Origin: Tritonibacter mobilis
Lineage (GTDB): Bacteria; Pseudomonadota; Alphaproteobacteria; Rhodobacterales; Rhodobacteraceae
DNA: 64,000 bases
Reading direction: 5' to 3'
NCBI RefSeq assembly: GCF_001681715.1
Contig: NZ_LNWY01000014.1
Location: 186,001-250,000, forward strand
Position numbers and translations under genes: made by a program. The notes under the pieces are model-generated. The model searched no databases, was not told where the DNA came from, and worked only from the letters and a program-made list of their open reading frames with translations. Shown piece by piece: positions 1 through 6,995 of this stretch. Within the stretch, counting starts at the first letter, position 1; the number at the start of each line of letters is the position of its first letter.

Positions 1-41
1 CCGCGCGCATTCATCCCGCCCAACGAAAAGGAGACAGCAGG

Positions 42-164
42 ATGAAAGCTGTTGAGCCGCATGGAGCGGCATTCAAAACCATTGATCATTTGTGCCAACC
101 CCCTCGAAACGAGGCCGGATGGACTCTGGCGACGTATCCCTCTCGCGCGAAAGATGCGAGCTGA
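42..164 (+). CDS. Small unknown protein, 40 aa, coupled to next gene
   Basis: This short reading frame begins at an ATG preceded by a good ribosome binding site (AAGGAGA about 8 bases upstream). Its TGA stop overlaps the ATG of the next gene in a TGATG arrangement, which is typical of translational coupling. The peptide begins MKAVEPHGAAFKTIDHL and ends YPSRAKDAS. It has no recognisable domain, signal or membrane segment. The strong ribosome binding site and the exact stop/start overlap are the reasons to call it; no homologue is recognised. It is probably an early or regulatory phage gene, or a leader that sets translation of the downstream gene. Confidence 0.6.
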   Translation: MKAVEPHGAAFKTIDHLCQPPRNEAGWTLATYPSRAKDAS

Positions 165-658
165 TGGGTATCACGCTGGACACCGCGAAAGCCGCGCTGG
201 ATCTTACGACTTCTGGCGCAACGACAATCCAAGCGATTATCGGAACTATCCGGGCGCTCGAGAAGAACACGCAGACGCCGCAAGCGACACCAGAACCGGA
301 GATCGCGGGTGCCCTCGAAACCTTGAAAACACAGGTACTCGAGGCGCAAGAGCAGAACATAGCGCTGCGCAAGGCGATACTCGAACTTGAGCAAGAGTGC
401 CTCGAGCTGAAACGCGCAACGGACAAGTTTGTCGGCTACGAACTGTGGAAAACGCCCGCTGGGCATCTGGTCTACAAATCGGGCGCAGGCATAGAGCCCG
501 TCCACTACCTTTGTCCCAGCTGCCATGACGCAGGTATTAAATCGATCCTGCACGGCAATGGCGCATTGAAGGCCTGCAAGCACAACTCGCGTCATGGCAG
601 CTTTCGATTTGAGCTGCGAAACCCAAATTCGGGCTGGGCTGCGAAACGGCGCAGGTGA
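164..658 (+). CDS. Phage-type unknown protein with coiled coil and Cys-rich C-terminus
   Basis: A 164-residue protein of unknown function. The N-terminus (MGITLDTAKAALDL) is followed by a Glu/Leu-rich stretch at about residues 50-95 that should form a coiled coil. A C-terminal zinc-ribbon-like module follows at about residues 110-140 (LCPSCHDAG, then ACKHN), with three Cys and one or more His as possible metal ligands. The ATG at 164 is chosen over the upstream in-frame GTG at 92 because it overlaps the stop of the preceding small gene. Proteins of this layout occur in prophages, which fits the neighbouring repressor and integrase, but no function is known to me. Confidence 0.75.
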   Translation: MGITLDTAKAALDLTTSGATTIQAIIGTIRALEKNTQTPQATPEPEIAGALETLKTQVLEAQEQNIALRKAILELEQECLELKRATDKFVGYELWKTPAGHLVYKSGAGIEPVHYLCPSCHDAGIKSILHGNGALKACKHNSRHGSFRFELRNPNSGWAAKRRR

Positions 659-669
659 CCGCAGCCCAC

Positions 670-993
670 TCATGCCGCCACCTCGGTATCCTGCGCGAAA
701 AACTCAGGCGCGCCGGGGTCGGTCAGCATGACGAGCAGCGCGATATGGCTGGCGGGCGCTGTGACGGCGCCCCACCAGTTCAGCGCGGTCTGAAACGATA
801 CATCGCAGAACAGCGCGACCTCGCGCGGGCTGTGGAACCGGGCGCGGAAATAGCTCGACCATAGGTCAGGCGCATTGACCTTTAGGGCGTGCGGGTCAAA
901 CTGATTTGACCAAGACTTTTGCCCAGCGCCACGCGCATCATCACCGCATGGCACATCATTGTTCACAATCAGGGTTAGACGTGGGCGGCTCAT
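670..993 (-). CDS. Unknown phage protein with possible HTH segment
   Basis: A 107-residue protein encoded leftward, with its start overlapping the stop of the upstream Cro-like regulator by four bases (ATGA), so the two form one transcription unit. The middle region (SPREVALFCDVSFQTALNWW) has the spacing of a helix-turn-helix, followed by a hydrophobic helix (SHIALLVML). It may be a DNA-binding phage regulator, but this is inferred from residue pattern alone. The position, beside the immunity region and in operon with an XRE protein, supports an early regulatory or lysogeny-control role. Confidence 0.7.
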   Translation of the reverse strand: MSRPRLTLIVNNDVPCGDDARGAGQKSWSNQFDPHALKVNAPDLWSSYFRARFHSPREVALFCDVSFQTALNWWGAVTAPASHIALLVMLTDPGAPEFFAQDTEVAA

Positions 994-1199
994 GCGGCGT
1001 CTCCAAAGATGCTAGCCAGATCTGGGCGAAGGTCACGAACAGAAACGCCAAGGGCTCTCGCCAACTTCTCAACAGTGTGGAGCCCGGGCCTGCGCGCACC
1101 ACTTTCAATCAGGCTGAGAAATGTGCGCGATATCCCTGCCTCTTCGCAAATTTCTTCCCGAGACAGGCCCCTAGCACTGATATGTTCGCTGATATTCAT
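990..1199 (-). CDS. Cro-like XRE-family helix-turn-helix regulator
   Basis: A 69-residue protein consisting almost entirely of one HTH_XRE domain: SREEICEEAGISRTFLSLIE forms the helix-turn-helix, and GLHTVEKLARALGVSVRDL the following helices. It is transcribed divergently from the CI-like repressor gene, the standard Cro/CI layout of lambdoid immunity regions. A TTTAC-N5-GTGAA palindrome lies nine bases upstream of its start. It probably antagonises the repressor and controls the leftward operon that also holds the 670-993 gene. Start: the ATG at 1199 gives a full-length domain. Confidence 0.85.
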   Translation of the reverse strand: MNISEHISARGLSREEICEEAGISRTFLSLIESGARRPGLHTVEKLARALGVSVRDLRPDLASIFGDAA

Positions 1200-1207
1200 T
1201 CCAAATA

Positions 1208-1256
1208 TTTACTCTATGTGAATTTTTGGAACAAGCGAATTTTTACATAATGTATA
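1208..1256. promoter_or_regulatory. Predicted repressor operator pair in immunity region
   Basis: Two 15-bp palindromic elements of the form TTYAC-N5-GTNAA lie between the divergent regulator genes: TTTAC-TCTAT-GTGAA at 1208-1222 and TTTAC-ATAAT-GTATA at 1242-1256, centres 34 bp apart. The second departs from the pattern at one arm position. The same motif occurs twice at 3083-3132 with 35 bp spacing. The location between cro-like and cI-like genes suggests the binding site of one of these regulators. This is inferred from pattern and position; binding has not been shown. Confidence 0.6.
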
Positions 1257-1291
1257 TGGATGCGCAGGTGCCCTTACCGCATAGAGTGGGC

Positions 1292-1903
1292 ATGAAATTC
1301 AGCATACGTGAAAAACGCCTCGCTGCTGGCCTCACCCAAGAGGACATGGCAGAAAAGTTGGAGATTTCGACAGGCCTCTACAACGGCTTGGAGAAAGGCA
1401 AACGACGTATGAATGAGACCTACCTTGAGGGTATCGCTATCATCCTTGGGGTAATGGTGTCGGATCTTATCATCGAGGATAAGCCGACAATATCAATCGC
1501 GGGCAAGGTCGGTGCCGGTGCTCAAGTGCCCTTGTTCGACGCCTACGAGAAGGGTGACGGCCCGCAGGTGGAGTGCCCACCCGGCATCGGGCCGCATGGC
1601 GTAGTGGCAGTTGAGGTCGAAGGTGACAGCATGGAGCCGGTATATTCCGACGGGGATCTGCTGTTCTACTCACGCAACGGGCACGACAGCGTTCCTGATG
1701 AGGTGATCGGCCATAAGTGCGTTTGCGAGGATGCGGACGGCATGGGTTGGGTGAAACAGGTGAAGGCCGGTGATGAACCTGGACTGTTCCACCTGATATC
1801 GATTAATCCATCCGGCAAGAACATGCACAACGTGCGTCTCAAGTGGGCTGCCCGCGTCCGGCTGCATTGGCCTGCGGAGTTTGCGAGGAAGAAGTGGTCC
1901 TAG
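1292..1903 (+). CDS. CI-type phage repressor, HTH plus S24 peptidase domain
   Basis: A two-domain repressor of about 203 residues. The N-terminal HTH_XRE domain (IREKRLAAGLTQEDMAEKL) is followed by a linker containing an Ala-Gly pair (GKVGAGAQV) of the kind cut during LexA/CI self-cleavage. The C-terminal LexA-like S24 domain contains GDSMEPVYSDGD, with the nucleophilic Ser, and a later WVKQVK that would supply the Lys. It should hold the element in lysogeny and be inactivated by RecA after DNA damage. In-frame starts at 1226 (TTG), 1250 and 1256 exist, but they lie in or next to the palindromic operator, and 1292 begins immediately before the HTH domain. Confidence 0.88.
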   Translation: MKFSIREKRLAAGLTQEDMAEKLEISTGLYNGLEKGKRRMNETYLEGIAIILGVMVSDLIIEDKPTISIAGKVGAGAQVPLFDAYEKGDGPQVECPPGIGPHGVVAVEVEGDSMEPVYSDGDLLFYSRNGHDSVPDEVIGHKCVCEDADGMGWVKQVKAGDEPGLFHLISINPSGKNMHNVRLKWAARVRLHWPAEFARKKWS

Positions 1904-1991
1904 TTCGCTCACCATATTAGAGGCAAAAGCCCGACACTCGATCATAAATCACTTAAGCATTTAAGAAATAAAGTAAAACAGGAGGTTAAAT

Positions 1992-2930
1992 TTGACCGAC
2001 GTCTTTGCCTACTCCGCACCAATGCGTCGCGGACAAGATCTAGAGTTCATCAAAACAGTGTCTGACTTGCAGGATTCAGAGGAACTCATACTCATTCTTA
2101 CAACGAATGGGGGAGATCCTGATGCTGCCTACAAGATTGGTCGGTACCTCCAGCACAAATACCCATCCTTCAAGATACTCATCCCGGGCCTGTGCAAAAG
2201 TGCTGGGACGCTCCTTGCAATCGCCGCCGAAGAGATCATCTTTTCACCATATGGAGAGCTTGGGCCTCTCGACATCCAGATGTCCAAGACAGACGACATT
2301 GCTGGAATGGAGAGCGGGCTCAACATCAGCGAGGCTTTTACATCATTGGAAAGCCGAGCCAGGGAAACGTATCACAACTTGGTGATGGAGATTATCAACA
2401 GTAGTGGGGGCGTTATATCCTTCCATACAGCATCGCACTCAGCGTCTGAAATCGTATCAGCAATCTACAGTCCGGTATTTTCTAAGATCGACCCGGAGGA
2501 AGTTGGCTCACGAACGCGAGCAATGCGGATTGGCGAGGACTATGGCCTCAGGCTGAACATGAAGCACAAGAACCTTCGGGTAGACAAACTATCCATGCTC
2601 TCTCAATCATACTCAAGCCATGGTTTCGTCATTGACATGCTGGAGGCCAGAGTGCTCTTTAATAACGTAAGGGAGGCGACTGAAGTTGAAAAAAGCATTG
2701 TTGACATGCTCGGAGAAACAGGGCGTATCAGCGGAAATTCAACCTTCTTTAAGAATCTCTCGGCAGAATACGCCAAGTTACGGGAGACCCAGGCGGATGA
2801 TGACACACCAAACTGCAACGCAAGCCCCGACAGCGAAAGCTCCACAACGAGATCAAATGGAAAAAATCCTCAAGGAGCAAGCTCAGCGTCAGCACCTAAA
2901 ACCAGCAAAGGCGACACTAAAGCCAAGTGA
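1992..2930 (+). CDS. SDH-family (ClpP/crotonase-fold) serine proteinase
   Basis: A 312-residue protein of the serine dehydrogenase proteinase (SDH, SppA/Clp-fold) family. Visible family features are TNGGDPDAAYKIG near residue 40 (oxyanion region), GLCKSAGTLLAIAA near residue 75 with the presumed catalytic Ser, and GELGPLDIQ near residue 95. The C-terminal 50 residues are Ser/Thr/Lys-rich and probably disordered. There is no signal peptide, so a cytoplasmic role is likely. Start is TTG at 1992, with AGGAGG immediately upstream. The gene is visibly more A+T-rich than the chromosome and stands alone between the repressor and a terminator, a typical moron position. A defence or lysogeny function is possible but not shown. 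Confidence 0.82.
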   Translation: MTDVFAYSAPMRRGQDLEFIKTVSDLQDSEELILILTTNGGDPDAAYKIGRYLQHKYPSFKILIPGLCKSAGTLLAIAAEEIIFSPYGELGPLDIQMSKTDDIAGMESGLNISEAFTSLESRARETYHNLVMEIINSSGGVISFHTASHSASEIVSAIYSPVFSKIDPEEVGSRTRAMRIGEDYGLRLNMKHKNLRVDKLSMLSQSYSSHGFVIDMLEARVLFNNVREATEVEKSIVDMLGETGRISGNSTFFKNLSAEYAKLRETQADDDTPNCNASPDSESSTTRSNGKNPQGASSASAPKTSKGDTKAK

Positions 2931-2999
2931 GCGCTCTGACATGCAAAAGCAACTACTCACTGCAAGCTAACTCACGTCACATAAGATGATTTCAAGAGA

Positions 3000-3024
3000 C
3001 CCCGCTCCGGCGGGGTTTTTCTTT
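3000..3024 (+). terminator. Rho-independent terminator after protease gene
   Basis: A GC-rich hairpin (CCCCGC, loop TCCG, GCGGGG at 3000-3015) is followed by TTTTTCTTT. It should stop transcription coming through the protease gene and insulate the early operon that starts at 3161. Confidence 0.9.
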
Positions 3025-3082
3025 GCGTGCACCATGCGGTTACAGGGTCGCGGCACTTGGCACTGAGGTGAATATCATAAAT

Positions 3083-3132
3083 TTCACATATTGTAAAATT
3101 TTCACTTGCCCCACATATTCACATATTGTAAA
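3083..3132. promoter_or_regulatory. Operator pair and probable early promoter
   Basis: A 16-bp perfect direct repeat (TTCACATATTGTAAAA) occurs at 3083-3098 and 3118-3133. Each copy contains the TTCAC-ATATT-GTAAA version of the palindrome seen in the immunity region, with centres 35 bp apart. The second copy overlaps a possible -10 region: TTGCCC at 3106-3111, 17 bp, then TAAAAA at 3129-3134. A repressor bound here would shut off the operon beginning at 3161, which includes the sliding clamp and methyltransferase-like genes. The promoter call is weaker than the repeat call. Confidence 0.65.
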
Positions 3133-3160
3133 AATACTTCATCAACCGATGGAGGATTGA

Positions 3161-3430
3161 ATGCAAGACATAACCCAGACTGCCCGGCAGATCGCCGGTT
3201 CGCCCGAGGATCACCTCGACGAAATCCACCTGTTCACATCCGCATGGGCCACAATGAAGGCGGCGCGCGGCGAGGGGTTCGACCCTGCGCGCTTGCGCCC
3301 ACAGCATCTTATTGATCGCCCGGCGCCAACGCCGGAACCAACCGATATGGTTCTGGATCGCGTTGGCCAGAAGGTCCGCGCGATCATGGATGAACAGGGC
3401 ATCCTACCGCATCGCCGCCATGCGGCGTAA
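3161..3430 (+). CDS. Unknown small phage protein, 89 aa
   Basis: First gene of the presumed early operon, with a strong ribosome binding site (GGAGG) nine bases before the ATG. The protein (MQDITQTARQIAGSPEDHL...) is soluble and mostly helical, with a Pro-rich stretch near residue 55 (APTPEPT) followed by a helix (MVLDRVGQKVRAIMDEQG). No domain is recognised. It sits directly downstream of the two-operator promoter, so it should be tightly controlled by the element's repressor. Confidence 0.75.
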   Translation: MQDITQTARQIAGSPEDHLDEIHLFTSAWATMKAARGEGFDPARLRPQHLIDRPAPTPEPTDMVLDRVGQKVRAIMDEQGILPHRRHAA

Positions 3431-3521
3431 CGCCCGGCGCTCCCGAAACGCCTCTCCGTTTTTTGCGACCAGCGCGGCGCATATCAGGCAACCCCCGCGG
3501 GCACCACCCGCCCCACCATGA
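3420..3521 (+). CDS. Possible tiny Arg-rich peptide, 33 aa
   Basis: The 229 bases between the 3161-3430 and 3660-3962 genes contain a short frame that starts within the last codons of the upstream gene and encodes a very basic, Pro-rich peptide (MRRNARRSRNASPFF...). It has no clear ribosome binding site of its own and could be read only by coupling. It may equally be a chance frame in GC-rich DNA. Nothing else is seen in this gap. Confidence 0.25.
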   Translation: MRRNARRSRNASPFFATSAAHIRQPPRAPPAPP

Positions 3522-3659
3522 ACATCACGCGGCAAGGATTTGAGGATTGGCCTTGCCGCGAATTCCAGAGGTTTCGCACCCGTCTTGCGGTGCGGATCGG
3601 GCGCGGGCGGTTCAATCCTCCAAATTGCACGCCGCCCGCGCATTTCTCCGAGAGACAGC

Positions 3660-3962
3660 ATGACACCTTACACCGCAGCTCAGACGCTCAAAGCGACGCC
3701 CCTACTCAACCGTGCCCGCCTCTTTCTCGATCTAGGCGGCAACATCTGGCGACCTGACCGTGATCCTTGGGTTTATGAGGAAATGCTTTGGCTTGTGGAG
3801 CTGCACGGAATCCGCGCCACCGCGACAGCGCGGACAGAGGCGTTTGCCAATTGGATCAAACAGGCGACCGATCAGACCGCCAAACGTGCGAGCGATGGGC
3901 GGCCTGAATGTCCCTATAACGGGCAATGCCCTGCACCGAACAAGATCCCCGTCGAGGCCTGA
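3660..3962 (+). CDS. Unknown phage protein, 100 aa
   Basis: A 100-residue protein (MTPYTAAQTLKATPLLNRAR...) with a GAGAGAC ribosome binding site just upstream of the ATG. The reading frame is open further upstream, but the extra residues are low-complexity and GC-driven, so this internal ATG is preferred. The sequence is helical and ends with a CPYNGQCP pair of cysteines. No family is recognised. It lies in the early operon between the 3161 gene and the methyltransferase-like gene. Confidence 0.65.
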   Translation: MTPYTAAQTLKATPLLNRARLFLDLGGNIWRPDRDPWVYEEMLWLVELHGIRATATARTEAFANWIKQATDQTAKRASDGRPECPYNGQCPAPNKIPVEA

Positions 3963-4104
3963 AACCTGCCTCCGACCAACTGACGGGGAGTTCCGCCTCC
4001 CCGTCCCTTTCTCACACCCTGTGGCTTTGGCCACAGCGCCCGGGGCGATTACCGCCACTCACGCAAACAAACGCACCCCGGGCAAAATTACAAAGGTGAT
4101 CCAC

Positions 4105-4794
4105 ATGGCAAAGATTCTGATAGGTTGTGAAACCAGCGGCATCGCCCGGCGCGCCTTTGAGGCCCGTGGCCACGACGTATGGTCTTGCGACATTGAAGCA
4201 GCAGAGGATGGCTCGAACCGACATATCCGCTGCGACATTCGCGACGGCATCCTTGACGAGGGCTGGGACCTTTTGACCGTGATGCACCCGCCCTGCACGC
4301 GCCTTTGCCGCTCTGGTCGCCGCTGGATGAGCGGCCCCGGCAAGTGGACACCGCCCCGTCAGCTCCCCAAGGGAAAGACTTGGCAAGATATGCGCACCGA
4401 GTTCGAAGAGGGCGTCAGCATCTTCACCGCTTGTTGGCGCGCTCCCATTGATCGGGTCGCTATCGAAAACCCGGTGATGAACGACCTCGCCCGCGACCGG
4501 ATGCCTATCGACCTGCCCGTGCCGCACCTAGTACAGCCGTTCTGGTTTGGAGAGCCGACCTATAAGGCAACCGGGTGGTATTTGCGCGGCCTCTCCCCTC
4601 TGGCCGCCACCTATCGGCTCGAAGAGCCAGAGCGCGGCTCTGAGGCATGGAAGGATTGGAGCCGTATCCACCGGATGCCGCCCAGCGCAGAGCGCGCACG
4701 CCTCCGCAGCCGCTCTTTTCCCGGGATGATGGAAGCCGCCGCCCAGCAATGGGGCGACCAAGCATCAGAGCAACTCGCCGCCGCAGCGGCTTAA
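4105..4794 (+). CDS. DNA cytosine-C5-methyltransferase-like protein
   Basis: A 229-residue protein with the outline of a C5-methyltransferase catalytic fold. A motif I-like AdoMet-binding start (KILIGCETSGIARRAF) is followed by an acidic residue after the second strand (WSCDIEAA). A motif IV-like HPPCTRLC has the Pro-Cys pair, and a motif VI-like AIENPVMND follows. It is shorter than typical Dcm enzymes (over 300 residues), and I see no clear motif X or target-recognition domain, so it may be a divergent or inactive phage version. Nucleotide modification or protection of phage DNA is a reasonable role. The ATG at 4105 starts exactly at the fold; an upstream extension is unlikely. Confidence 0.7.
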   Translation: MAKILIGCETSGIARRAFEARGHDVWSCDIEAAEDGSNRHIRCDIRDGILDEGWDLLTVMHPPCTRLCRSGRRWMSGPGKWTPPRQLPKGKTWQDMRTEFEEGVSIFTACWRAPIDRVAIENPVMNDLARDRMPIDLPVPHLVQPFWFGEPTYKATGWYLRGLSPLAATYRLEEPERGSEAWKDWSRIHRMPPSAERARLRSRSFPGMMEAAAQQWGDQASEQLAAAAA

Positions 4795-4821
4795 CCCACG
4801 AACCAACCGAAAGGCCTCAAG

Positions 4822-5967
4822 ATGAATGCTCATACTGAAATCAAAGCCGATGCCGTGATTAAGTCTCTGACGGTTGATATTGGCGATCTGCGTGCGGCCC
4901 TCGCATGGGTGAACAGCGTGCGGCAGCACCGGAACACGATTCCGATCATCAGCCACAACCTGTTCCGCGTCGAAAATGGCATTCTGTCCATAACCGCGAC
5001 GGATCTCGACCGCGAAACCACCGAGACCTTGCTTTGCGAAGCATCTGAAAACTGGGGTTTTGTTGCCAATGGCTACAGGATCTTGAAGGTAACGGCGGGC
5101 CTGACCGGCTCCGTAAAGATCGAACACGATGTTCCGAACGAACGCCTGACCCTGACCGCTGAGGGCATCACCCTAGTCATGAACCTGCTGGCACCGGCAG
5201 AGGATTGGCCGGCTCTGGTAAAGCACAAACACCTCGGCAGTATCGAAGTCGGCGAGGCGGTGCTGCATCAGGCCTTGAAACTGGTCAAGCCCTGCATTTC
5301 AACCGAGGAAACGCGCTACTACCTCAACGGCATCTTCTGGGCCGCGCACGATGGGGCGCTGCGCATGGTCACGACAGACGGTCACCGTTTGGCCCGTCTC
5401 GATCTCGATGCGCCGGAGCCGCCGCACAACGTGATTTTCCCGCGTGACGCTGTTTCGCCCTTGCTGGCGATGCTGACCGCCAAAGGCAACCAGTCTGCCA
5501 AGATCAGCTTTTATGGGAAGGATAACACCGCGCGTGTGATGTGCGCCCAGGTCGGTGAGCGAACGCTCTATGCCAAGCTGATCGACGGCACATATCCCGA
5601 TTACACGCGGGTGATCCCTTCCGATGAGCGCGAGAACAAGATTGATATCCTCGTGCCCCGCACTGCCGCTCAGCGCCTTCGGCTTATGACCGACGGCGAC
5701 CGCTGGGCAAACAAAGTCTGCCGCATAAGCCCGGAGAAAGGCACCATGACGGTTGCACCCAGCGGAGGAGACGAAACCTTGTCAGTGACCTATGCGGCCG
5801 CAGGCAAACCCGCCCCCGAGGTCGGCTTCAATGTCAACTATCTCGCCCAGGCCACCGCAACGCTGGGCGATATCCGGCTCCGCTCATCTTCGGGCGCTGA
5901 CCCCGCACTGGTGACCTGCGAAGCGCATACGAACCTGCTCATGGTCCTGATGCCGATGCGGGTTTGA
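4822..5967 (+). CDS. Element-encoded DNA polymerase sliding clamp (beta, DnaN-like)
   Basis: A 381-residue homologue of the DNA polymerase III beta clamp, about the normal family length. Signatures include STEETRYYLNGIFW near residue 160, TTDGHRLARL near residue 190, YPDYTRVIPSDERE near residue 260, and the C-terminal VLMPMRV that lines the peptide-binding pocket. These cover the expected three clamp domains. It lies in the early region of an integrated element, not next to dnaA/recF, so it is an extra copy brought by the element, presumably to load or hijack the host polymerase for element replication. The start at 4822 follows the previous gene by 27 bases with an AAAGG sequence upstream. 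Confidence 0.9.
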   Translation: MNAHTEIKADAVIKSLTVDIGDLRAALAWVNSVRQHRNTIPIISHNLFRVENGILSITATDLDRETTETLLCEASENWGFVANGYRILKVTAGLTGSVKIEHDVPNERLTLTAEGITLVMNLLAPAEDWPALVKHKHLGSIEVGEAVLHQALKLVKPCISTEETRYYLNGIFWAAHDGALRMVTTDGHRLARLDLDAPEPPHNVIFPRDAVSPLLAMLTAKGNQSAKISFYGKDNTARVMCAQVGERTLYAKLIDGTYPDYTRVIPSDERENKIDILVPRTAAQRLRLMTDGDRWANKVCRISPEKGTMTVAPSGGDETLSVTYAAAGKPAPEVGFNVNYLAQATATLGDIRLRSSSGADPALVTCEAHTNLLMVLMPMRV

Positions 5968-6016
5968 CCGCGCGTTCTTTCGCCCCTGCGTTCTCACAAA
6001 ATCCAATGGAGTCGTA

Positions 6017-6334
6017 ATGAAAACGCCCCATCGAAACAAAACAAACCCTTGCGCCCGCGTTTTGGCTGACATGGCGCGGACGTGCTTTCTGATCGGTGAG
6101 GAGACCGATTTTGACGCACACTTTCGCTGGTCAGCGCATGTGAATGAGGTCGAAGTCACCGTTACCCCGGCCAACGCTAGTCTGGATCACGCTGTGTTGC
6201 AGCTAGACGAATACCTAAACATTCCCTCACGCGGCGGGAGGTGGTCAGAAAATGAGTTCCGCACCGATACCTACCCACGCGTCAAGGCCTTCGCGAAGGA
6301 GCTGGAAGCCTTCTATCTGGCCCATCAAGCCTAA
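6017..6334 (+). CDS. Unknown phage protein, 105 aa
   Basis: A 105-residue soluble protein (MKTPHRNKTNPCARVLADM...) whose ATG is preceded by TGGAG. A central beta-rich segment (HVNEVEVTVTP) is followed by a C-terminal helix (YPRVKAFAKELEAFYL). No domain is recognised. It follows the clamp gene by about 50 bases on the same strand and is probably co-transcribed with it. Confidence 0.7.
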   Translation: MKTPHRNKTNPCARVLADMARTCFLIGEETDFDAHFRWSAHVNEVEVTVTPANASLDHAVLQLDEYLNIPSRGGRWSENEFRTDTYPRVKAFAKELEAFYLAHQA

Positions 6335-6362
6335 ATCCAACAACTTCCAGAAAGGTACCACA

Positions 6363-6581
6363 ATGCAGGAAATTGACCTGATCCCCGGGGCAGAAATCGG
6401 AAATAAAACTGCATTCTGCCCGGAGAAAATGGATGCCGCAGGCGTTGACGCGGTATCGCTTTCGAAAGCCCTGACGGAGCGCCTTGCGCCGTTCGCCGCG
6501 CTGCTCACCGATGGTCGCGGCGTTGGCCTCTTTGTTCGAGGCGAGGACGCCTCCGTCGTCGGCATCCTAACAGACGATTAA
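6363..6581 (+). CDS. Unknown small phage protein, 72 aa
   Basis: A 72-residue acidic protein (MQEIDLIPGAEIGNKTAFC...) with AAAGG upstream of the start. The second half (RLAPFAALLTDGRGVGLFV) is hydrophobic but broken by charged residues and is not a clear membrane segment. The frame is open upstream, but the ATG at 6363 has the ribosome binding site. No function can be assigned; it is one of a run of tiny genes behind the clamp gene. Confidence 0.65.
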   Translation: MQEIDLIPGAEIGNKTAFCPEKMDAAGVDAVSLSKALTERLAPFAALLTDGRGVGLFVRGEDASVVGILTDD

Positions 6582-6597
6582 TTCCCCGGAGGCACCC

Positions 6598-6852
6598 ATG
6601 GCCGCACCAGAAGCGAAAGAACAATCTGATATCGACGGCAGCGAAAAGCTCATTGTGTTCTTCATGATGAAAGGGCAGCCGGAACACCTTCGCATTTCAC
6701 TCAAGTCTGAAGCCGCTATCGAGCTTATGGAAATGATCGAAGGGCACGTAACAACGCACGGTTTCAAAGGTTGGCGGCGCTTCAATGGCATACTGCTGAA
6801 TATGCAGGAGGTGCAAGCTGCATGGATCTCACAGCCCCAAACGTCCAACTAA
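6598..6852 (+). CDS. Unknown small phage protein, 84 aa
   Basis: An 84-residue protein (MAAPEAKEQSDIDGSEKLI...) with a strong GGAGG ribosome binding site. The pattern IVFFMMKG, a Leu/Ser beta strand and a helix (AAIELMEMIEGH) suggest a compact alpha/beta fold. No family is recognised. It is 16 bases downstream of the previous small gene and in the same operon. Confidence 0.7.
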   Translation: MAAPEAKEQSDIDGSEKLIVFFMMKGQPEHLRISLKSEAAIELMEMIEGHVTTHGFKGWRRFNGILLNMQEVQAAWISQPQTSN

Positions 6853-6869
6853 CGCCCGAGGAACCATGA

Positions 6870-6974
6870 ATGGAATTGAACGCATCGCAGCGGCGCGGTT
6901 ACCGCAAACTCACAATCACGTATCCACATTTCGGCCTCAATCCGGTCGAAGTCTGCGCTATCCGCGTCAACTAA
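6870..6974 (+). CDS. Possible tiny protein, 34 aa
   Basis: A 34-residue frame (MELNASQRRGYRKLTITYPHF...) starts with an ATG about five bases after a GAGGAACC sequence and ends 21 bases before the next gene. Its composition (basic N-terminus, then beta-like YRKLTITYP) looks protein-like. An alternative ATG in another frame sits at 6866. It fills the only gap in a tightly packed run of genes, which favours a real gene, but it is too short for confidence. Confidence 0.45.
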   Translation: MELNASQRRGYRKLTITYPHFGLNPVEVCAIRVN

Positions 6975-6995
6975 AACGCCTAAGGAGATTTGCCC

